A stretch of DNA of 40,594 nucleotides from Apiotrichum sp. Y4204 (Eukaryota > Basidiomycota > Tremellomycetes > Trichosporonales > Trichosporonaceae), in the NCBI GenBank assembly GCA_025531455.1, contig JAMYHL010000144.1:1-40594 (forward strand). Direction: 5' to 3'. This document shows positions 34,700 to 40,594 of the stretch, piece after piece. Under the pieces are notes generated by a model. That model saw only the letters and a program-made list of their open reading frames with translations, searched no databases and was not told the DNA's origin. Positions within the stretch are counted from its first letter, which is position 1; each line of letters opens with the position of its first letter. Position numbers and translations under genes: made by a program.

Positions 34700-34789
34700 T
34701 TAGGCGATGGTGCAGGAGCCGTAGTCGTAGAGACGGTCGTCCTCGTAGTTGCGAGGGGCCTCGATGGTGGTGGCAGTGAAGGCGTCCAT
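34700..34789 (-). CDS. Farnesylated mating pheromone precursor (29 aa, single exon)
   Basis: Small precursor of a lipopeptide mating pheromone, the expected ligand class for STE3 receptors. The protein starts MDAFTATT, as Cryptococcus MF precursors start MDAFT. EAPRN at residues 10-14 matches the conserved processing site, and the CaaX box CTIA at 26-29 directs farnesylation of Cys26, removal of TIA and carboxyl methylation. By analogy with Cryptococcus, cutting after Asn14 would release YEDDRLYDYGSC (residues 15-26), a 12-residue acidic, tyrosine-rich peptide. There is no signal peptide; export would use a Ste6-type ABC transporter. Upstream on the same strand lie a TATA element (34884-34890) and ACAAAG motifs. 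The leader is CA/CT-rich with a good start context (CCAACATGG). Only one copy was found. The open frames that cover it on other frames look like chance. Confidence 0.9.
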   Translation of the reverse strand: MDAFTATTIEAPRNYEDDRLYDYGSCTIA

Positions 34790-34883
34790 GTTGGTTGGAT
34801 TGGTTTGGTTGTAAGAGGGAAGCTGGAAGGAGGAGAGGTAAGGAGTGTTGGTTTGAGGACAAGAAGCGGCCCCAAGGACAGGG

Positions 34884-34979
34884 TTATATATCGTTTTCGG
34901 GATTCAGAGCAGTCCTTTCTTTGTACCATTCCGCCTTTGCGAGCTGGTATCACGAGCACACCTATGGCTAACAAAGCGC
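34884..34979 (-). promoter_or_regulatory. Pheromone gene promoter: TATA box and ACAAAG elements
   Basis: Relative to the ATG at 34789 there is a TATATAA-type box about 95-101 bp upstream (34884-34890), an ACAAAG on the gene strand about 130-135 bp upstream (34919-34924) and an ACAAAGCGC on the opposite strand about 182-190 bp upstream (34971-34979). The 9-mer recurs in the STE3 promoter. ACAAAG is the core of HMG-factor pheromone-response elements in other basidiomycetes. Confidence 0.5.
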
Positions 34980-35247
34980 TTCGTTGCAACAGAACATCAA
35001 TGATGACCAGATGAGGGATTGCCGATGATGATTAGCAATGATGGACTGTGTATGTCCGATGTCTCGCGTTCACGGGGGTGGGACGAGCGCGCGCCAGTCA
35101 CGCAGCCAGTGCCTGACTGGAAAGACGCCCATTGCGATGTTGGCCCCTGAATGTACTGTGTTATGTGTACTGTACCTGTGGCCTGTGTGGCTGTGTGTTG
35201 AATGCGCAATGGGTCCCCGCAACTCTGCATCTTTTGTGTGAACATGT

Positions 35248-35330
35248 GTGTGTGAATACATGTGTGTGTGTTGTGTTTGTGTGTGTGTGTGTGTGTGGGT
35301 GTGTGTCTGAGTACCTGAGTGTGTGTGTCC
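35248..35330. repeat. GT-rich microsatellite
   Basis: GT dinucleotide runs, the longest about nine units, are broken by short interruptions. The T/G-rich composition continues to about 35420. It lies about 460 bp upstream of the pheromone start. Confidence 0.85.
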
Positions 35331-36679
35331 GTCCTGTGCCTGGTACGGGCCTGTCTGTGTGGCCGTGTGGCCTGTGTGTGCAAGGCGTTTGTAAGTGTGC
35401 TTCTGCTGTGCATGCGCGCATGCTTTGTGATGTGTGAGCCATGAGTCTGTATAACCGTGGTGCCTGTTTGTCTCGTGTCTCAAACAGTCACTATCCGCTT
35501 GTGTGTCTGTCTGACCAATTGCATGTTTTGATTGTCTACTCGATCTGTTCATTTGTCACTTTGTCTTTCCGTGTGCATAGACTTTCAGGGATTGCTACAC
35601 AAAAGCCATAGTCTCTGGGTTCCACCAGATCATGAGCCTTCGTTTTGAATGTGCGTGCACTTTTATACTGGAAAGTACAGATGAGTTTCGGTGCATCCAG
35701 GAGCGGTTGAGACCATGATTTGACGCATGTGAGTGGTATGCAACTGCATGCCCGGTCTGTCCTTCCCAGGACGTCCTCACCGTGTGCGGGGCGAGAGAGC
35801 GGTACAGAAAGGCACAGTTTCATGAACGAACAGACATGCCATTCAACACACCCCAGGTCTTCTGGTGCCAACGATTGTTGAGTGATGCCCCAAACCGGGC
35901 AACACAATTGTGTATCGTCGTAGGTGGTCGACACTCATGGTGCTGTCTAACACAAACGCAGCACTTTTGTTTTGCCAGCTTGCTCCGATGGCATCGGCTA
36001 GTACAGGACTCTCAGGACTCTCGATTGCTGCATGAAGCTATTGCGCTATTGTCCTAAACAACACGTGTTGCACTCTGCATGTTCGACGATTGCCGTGTTG
36101 ATCTGGGGCGTACCCGGCGCGAGGCAGCGGAGAGATGATCTGCATGTATGTGCGCACCAGCAGCGCGTTCTTCTCTAGAGAATTGACCAGTCCCACAGAT
36201 GAAACTATGGCAACGCGCTCCAATGGTGATCCCTGTTAAGACGTACGCATCAAGACACACTGACAGTGACATGTCCTCCACATGCAATGCAACAACCCGC
36301 GTCCCCGCGTCCCCTACCCAAGAGCTGGCATCCGCTGCGGGCCTTTACCATCCATACACTCCCAACGGTTGCATCACGAGACTCAAGATGTGTGAGGCCA
36401 CGGCGTATAGCAAAAACCCCCAGCACGTAGTAATGCTGTCAATACATGCAGGCGTTCAGACATAGAAGGTCCACTGTGTTGTGGGGATCTTGCGAGGCTA
36501 AAGGGATTTAGTGTTACAGCTCCCGATGTAGAAGAAGCGAGGAGAACGTCCAACCTATTCCTCATACCCGTCACATACTCCACACATAACTGGCAGTCGC
36601 TCAATTGTACTGATTTGTTCATGCATTTCTCCGCCGCGTAAATGATGCGAACCCTAACACCTGACGGCTGGCGCTGATC

Positions 36680-38763
36680 TCATTTACACCTCAATGGCCC
36701 TGAACTGTTAGAGACAGTGTGAGGGTATTTCACACATACCGGTAAAGCAGGATGTACGCGACTGAGTCTTCACCACCACCATCCATGGATTGAATCTTGT
36801 CGGCCGTCACAATCGAAACTTTGTCGTCTGTAGCGCGATAGTCAGAACAGGGGCCATTTTATCCCTCTTCCTTCTCTTCTCTTTGTTTTCCGCTCACCAT
36901 CAAACTTGTACCATTCTTCCTCCCCAGACGGGGCTATGCCCTCGTCCTTGCGTGCCCACCCGATGTAATGGCCGGCATCGGCACTGGATCCCTTGTGAGT
37001 GATCATTGCTGGGCGTAAGCTTCACGACAGGGATTCTCTTCCTCACCACACAGTTCGTAAATTCCTGAAGAATTAGTCCCCATTTGAGGCGCCGCAGATG
37101 CTGCCATGAGAGAGGAGATCTCTTGCCTCTCTTCAGCACGGTAAGCATCCTCGGACTTGTCATCAGACGCAGCCCCTTTGCCTTTGGCGCGGTTTGCAAT
37201 GCTAGCACGATCATCTCGCTTTTTGAGGATTTGTTTGACGGCCGAATTAACTGGTTGAAGATGCTCGCGAAGCTCGTCTGTGGTAATGTCCAGGACATCG
37301 AGCTGCAGAGGGAACTTGACTTTGCGCATAATTTTGGCCTTCTTCTGAGTATCGCGACGCCAATAAAAGCGAACCTTGGGTCAGCGCATGTAGATGGCCC
37401 AACATACCATATGCACCGTAAGATACGCGGGGAGACGTGAGAGTCGAGACGTGACATTATACGTGGCTGACCTGCCAAGCGTTGTGCTGTTCTTCTCGAT
37501 CGGTTGATCCAGACTCTATCAAAAGTCAGCATGTGCACGCAGTCTGGAAATCGTTTACGGACATCCATGATTCCAGACATCAGAAAGTTGGTTTCAATAG
37601 AGATGTTACATTCAAGCTTGAGCACCTTCTCCTTGGTAATTGTGGGCTGCTCGTTGGGAGCTTCTGGGCAAGAAAGACTGTCATCAGCTACACTTCATTC
37701 GGAAGCTCACGTTTTCGTCAATTCAATGGACATCCAGTCGTCAACAACTGAACTTTGCCCGCTTGCGCCGTTAACACAGGCGCGTAGCGCTGACATCAGT
37801 AGCGTCCAAGCCTCGTCAGCATCTTGACAGTCAGTATAGCATCCAAAAAATTGTAACTCACCTTGCTGAGCAAAATGCCCATGTTGATCCTGCTCTGCAA
37901 ACTGGGGTGCGAGCGTTCGGAGGTTCTGAATCAATGCAATGGGCTGCACGGCGTCGCTTGTTTGGCTCATCCCTGAGAACAGGTTCTTCATCGACGTCGA
38001 AAGCCGGCCTTCTGGGCCATGGCCAAGGGTCGGCTGACTGACAGGTTAGCCACAATCATCAGATAAAACTCGCCTGTCCATTGCTGTTTGAAGCTGGGGG
38101 ACTTTGCGTATAGCTTGCAGAGTCGAGTTAAGGTAACAAGTATTTCCAAGGTTCACTAGGCCAGGGGGAACGCGAGTCTGTAATGTTAGAAGATTTCTAG
38201 CCTGCAGATACTCACAGTCTTGGCAAGTTCAGAGTCGTCGAGATCGTCCACTAGTTCCGTCAGCGCGTTGCTAATCTCACAATGTCCCACGGAAAACAAC
38301 AGGTTTGACAGGTGCTTGAGGAAGTGATTCGGAGCTGCCAATCACAGTGATCGTCTGGTTCTGCCATGGTCAGCCCGGTTGTTGGCGATGCAGGCCGCCT
38401 TTCGCAGTCCAGCAGTTATAAGTCCAGCAGTTATAAGAACCCACCGGCTTGAGACCCAGTTTCGATAGGTCGGTATCATCCTTAAGAATGCCCTTGACCA
38501 TAACCTTCATGCGATCTGCGCGCGGTGAGTCTCTGCCGGAGACCATTTATGCATGTGCATTAGAAAAAAACTCACCAGTGGGAACACCGGTAGCGCGACT
38601 GATGGTCTCCTTGAAGGCGAGGGCTGGTGCGCCGATATCGACTTCGAGAGGGTACACCCTACCCCCGTGCTTGACTGTGACTGGAACATGTTAACTACAG
38701 TGCGATCACGCAGGAGCTCTGTGAGGCTCTGCACTGTACGATCTCGGTATACGCACCATTCAT
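36680..38763 (-). CDS. UBP6: Proteasome-associated deubiquitinase UBP6/USP14 (14 exons, 484 aa)
   Basis: Ubiquitin-specific protease that binds the 26S proteasome through its UBL domain and recycles ubiquitin. Exons in transcript order: 38763-38757, 38680-38576, 38515-38445, 38360-38291, 38250-38216, 38177-38074, 38037-37862, 37822-37711, 37677-37563, 37515-37408, 37374-37047, 37008-36898, 36827-36740, 36704-36680 (1455 nt, in frame). Visible: UBL at about 1-75 (VKHGGRVYPLEVDIG); Cys box GLVNLGNTCYLNSTLQ with catalytic C110; QQDADEAW; KLECNIS...TNFL; FYWRRDTQKKAKIMRKVKFP; His box ADAGHYIGWAR with H424; YILLYR at the end. The first exon is 7 nt (ATGAATG) and is the least certain part. The 38038-38073 intron seems to use a GC donor. 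The last intron could be read through to an earlier stop near 36731. Confidence 0.92.
38406..38435. repeat. 15-bp perfect tandem duplication in a UBP6 intron
   Basis: AGTCCAGCAGTTATA occurs twice in direct tandem inside the 84-bp UBP6 intron 38361-38444. The duplication accounts for part of that intron's unusual length compared with the other introns of the gene. Confidence 0.85.
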
Positions 38764-39500
38764 GGTAGTGCGTGTCTATGTGGTGTCGTAAGGTTGACGC
38801 TGTCGCAGGTCGTGCAGATAAATAAAAAGGTTGAGAAAACAACGATCCAGTGATCAAGTAGTGATCAAGTTCGAAGTACTACGCTTGGAAAATGGTCACT
38901 AACACCTGCGCGTCTCCTGCGATCCTGTGATCCAGTGATGCACTTTCAGCTTCCGGTACATGCACATAAGTCGAGAATGACCGGTGCATACTTACCAAGT
39001 ACACCTCCACTTCAAATTTACGTAATTTCCATGATGGCCTGTGTTTGCCGCGCTCCATTGCAGTTGATAGATGGGGAACTCAGGCGCGTCAACTTTGGAG
39101 CTTTCGGAGTCGTTTGCATCGAGCGTGGCATCCGGCATGCCCGAGTATAAAGCACTCAACATGATATGCATGATGCTTCAGATTGTTGGCGATTGAAAGC
39201 TTGACGGTAGATACAAAATGTAATTGTCGGGGTGGGAACGGTGGAGGCAGCTCCGGATGCATTGTCTGCATAATCAAACAACATTGCATTCTGGATTATA
39301 ATTCCTGCAACAGTATTACCAGTAGCATCTCTTCGACAGGTCACGTGAGTGACCTGGGGCGTATATAGGCGGAGAGGCTGCATCCCATCCTCTCATCCTC
39401 CCCATCCTCCTCTGTGCAGCCTCTTCGCTCACATCGAACGAAATCATTCCTTCGCGCCTTCCCTCCTGCTCCTCTTCTCAGCTCCCTCCCACTCGCTACC
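38764..39500. other. Region between UBP6 and the Gag-like frame
   Basis: About 0.74 kb with no gene. It probably contains the UBP6 promoter on the left. On the right is a compact promoter-like block: an 8-bp inverted repeat around CACGTG (39337-39356), a TATATA box (39362-39367) and a pyrimidine-rich leader to the ATG at 39501. Long terminal repeat ends were not identified. Confidence 0.5.
39337..39367 (+). promoter_or_regulatory. E-box inverted repeat and TATA box upstream of the Gag-like frame
   Basis: CAGGTCAC (39337-39344) and GTGACCTG (39349-39356) form an inverted repeat with the spacer GTGA, creating CACGTG at the centre. A TATATA follows five bases later, about 135 bp before the ATG at 39501. 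The spacing suits a core promoter, either of a host gene or within a retroelement terminal repeat. Confidence 0.5.
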
Positions 39501-40594
39501 ATGGCAGAAGGCGGCGGCTCTGGCTCTGGCGCTGGCGCTGCCAGCGGCCTAGAACAGCTCGACTTCACCGACCCCGCGGTCTTGCGCGCCTTCCTCTTCG
39601 ACACCCAGACCAACCAGGACAACACCAACGCTGATACCCAAGCGCAGCTTACGCAGCTGACAGAAACCGCGGCAGAGAATACGCGTCATATTACCGAGTT
39701 GTCCGGCCGTGTAGTCACCATCGCCGAACAGATCACTGGCCTGTCCAACTCACTCGCGCCCACCATTGCTGAAGCGGTTGCCACAGCAGTGGCCGGCCTC
39801 AACACCTCAGCGAAACGCACCCGCGACGACGCGACCCCTCAAATATTCGGCCCCATACTCGCCGACAGCGACGGACGACAATTTCGCATCGACGAAGCTG
39901 GACTCCGCCACTACGATAACCTAACAGAGGGCCCCCCTACGAACCGAGCCCGCCTGGAGGCTCCCACGGTTCCCACACCTCTCGGTGAGTCCCTGGGAAA
40001 GACCCCCAAGCCCGTCGCCGATCGGTTCCACTTCATGTCGGAGAAGCACTACAATCGCGCCATCCAAGGCACCTTGATGGCCGTCGATTTGGCCACGACC
40101 CTCAACCCCCTGAGTCCCCACGCCCCGACCCGCAAGGCCAAGACTGCAAGCACATTGGACGAGTTCAAGCTCTCAACAACCTCCAGCGGGAACCTCCGCC
40201 TGACTCAGGCCCCAACGACAGACCAGGACGACCTCAAGGAATTCGTCCGCACGATTCCCGACATCAAGACCTTCCTGCTCGCATGGAACAACTTGATCAC
40301 CCTTATGTGCACTGGCCTCGGACGTGGCGGGTCCGAACGAGCGGTCCTCCTCCTCACTGCCATGACGGAATACGCATCATGGCTAGCGGACTTCTCAGCC
40401 CGCTCCGGCTGGAAGTCGGCAGCCTCGTACCATCTCCAATACGCAGGTCCCAAGTTCGTCGCCGGAGCCAGCTCGCCATCAGTCTGGACCGACTATGGCG
40501 AAGCGCGGCTCCTCTCATTACTCCCTCCGCCCGCCACAACGACTCCCTCGGCCGTCAGCCTGGGCAAACGCCCGGCCAACACGGACACGGCCTA
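39501..40594 (+). CDS. Gag-like protein of a putative retroelement (partial, open to the window end)
   Basis: An ATG-initiated frame runs 364 codons with no stop to the window edge, so the C-terminus is missing. The N-terminus is Gly/Ser/Ala-rich (EGGGSGSGAGAASG), followed by a short helical, coiled-coil-like region (about 45-100) and then a globular part with FLLAWNNLITLMCTGLG, LLTAMTEYASWLADFSARSG and YAGPKFVAGAS. This last section resembles Gag-like first ORFs of basidiomycete retrotransposons as I remember them; no zinc knuckle, protease or reverse transcriptase lies in the visible part. Codon use is much more GC-rich than in the neighbours, with C at most third positions, which supports a different origin. 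It could instead be a host gene of unknown function. Confidence 0.55.
   Translation, partial: MAEGGGSGSGAGAASGLEQLDFTDPAVLRAFLFDTQTNQDNTNADTQAQLTQLTETAAENTRHITELSGRVVTIAEQITGLSNSLAPTIAEAVATAVAGLNTSAKRTRDDATPQIFGPILADSDGRQFRIDEAGLRHYDNLTEGPPTNRARLEAPTVPTPLGESLGKTPKPVADRFHFMSEKHYNRAIQGTLMAVDLATTLNPLSPHAPTRKAKTASTLDEFKLSTTSSGNLRLTQAPTTDQDDLKEFVRTIPDIKTFLLAWNNLITLMCTGLGRGGSERAVLLLTAMTEYASWLADFSARSGWKSAASYHLQYAGPKFVAGASSPSVWTDYGEARLLSLLPPPATTTPSAVSLGKRPANTDTA

Larger units (their letters stand above)
34790..36679. other. Long non-coding region between pheromone gene and UBP6
   Basis: About 1.9 kb without a supported gene. The first 200 bp are the pheromone promoter. A GT-rich microsatellite region follows (about 35248-35420). 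The rest (about 35540-36670) shows no recognisable coding or repeat structure; long open frames there start at non-ATG codons or lack any family resemblance. Confidence 0.5.

Noticed and set aside
34652..35014. Plus-strand frame covering the pheromone gene
   Set aside because: Gly/Val-rich shadow of the pheromone gene and its promoter; no independent support.
35536..35934. 132-codon minus-strand frame in the pheromone-UBP6 gap
   Set aside because: The first codon is GTG, no family resemblance, Cys-rich random composition.
1..40594. tRNA, rRNA genes and CRISPR arrays
   Set aside because: I looked for tRNA box motifs, rRNA-like blocks and regularly spaced repeats and saw none; a tRNA scan was not possible here.

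Overview
The window is nuclear DNA of a fungus. Genes are split by many very short GT-AG introns (mostly 33-60 bp), intergenic regions are short, and pyrimidine-rich leaders precede the start codons. The gene content points to Basidiomycota, most likely Tremellomycetes: MYO2, STE11, IKS1, a PH-domain STE20 kinase, STE3 and a CaaX pheromone precursor together match much of the gene set of the Cryptococcus-type pheromone/receptor (P/R) mating-type locus. Order and species cannot be fixed from this sequence.

Layout, left to right. 1-1594: non-coding, ending in a CT-rich leader. 1595-7157 (+): class V myosin MYO2, 18 exons. 8177-11066 (+): ribosome biogenesis factor TSR1, 12 exons, ending 15 bp from the convergent MAPKKK STE11 (14811-11082, -, 6 exons). 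17856-15627 (-): IKS1 kinase, 9 exons. 19113-23396 (+): C2/Munc13-homology protein resembling fission-yeast Git1, 12 exons. 25546-27862 (+): PH-CRIB-kinase STE20 (Cla4 type), 9 exons. 29232-28181 (-): STE3 pheromone receptor, 3 exons. 31272-29813 (-): REI1, 5 exons. 31874-34341 (+): DEAD-box helicase DBP10, 7 exons. 34789-34700 (-): an unsplit 29-residue farnesylated pheromone precursor. 38763-36680 (-): deubiquitinase UBP6, 14 exons. 39501 to the window end (+): a GC-rich open frame resembling a retroelement Gag, cut by the window edge. Every multi-exon model was built by hand and its summed exon length is divisible by three.

How they work together: pheromone, STE3, STE20 and STE11 are successive parts of one mating signalling pathway (ligand, G-protein-coupled receptor, PAK kinase, MAPKKK). 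MYO2 and IKS1 are passengers that also sit in the Cryptococcus MAT locus. TSR1, REI1 and DBP10 are ribosome-assembly genes and UBP6 a proteasome-associated enzyme, probably linked housekeeping genes. No homeodomain mating-type gene and no STE12 were seen, so this would be all or part of a P/R locus only. The most notable item is the tiny pheromone gene: it has a typical MDAFT start, an EAPRN processing motif and a CTIA CaaX box, and its promoter shares the 9-mer ACAAAGCGC with the STE3 promoter.
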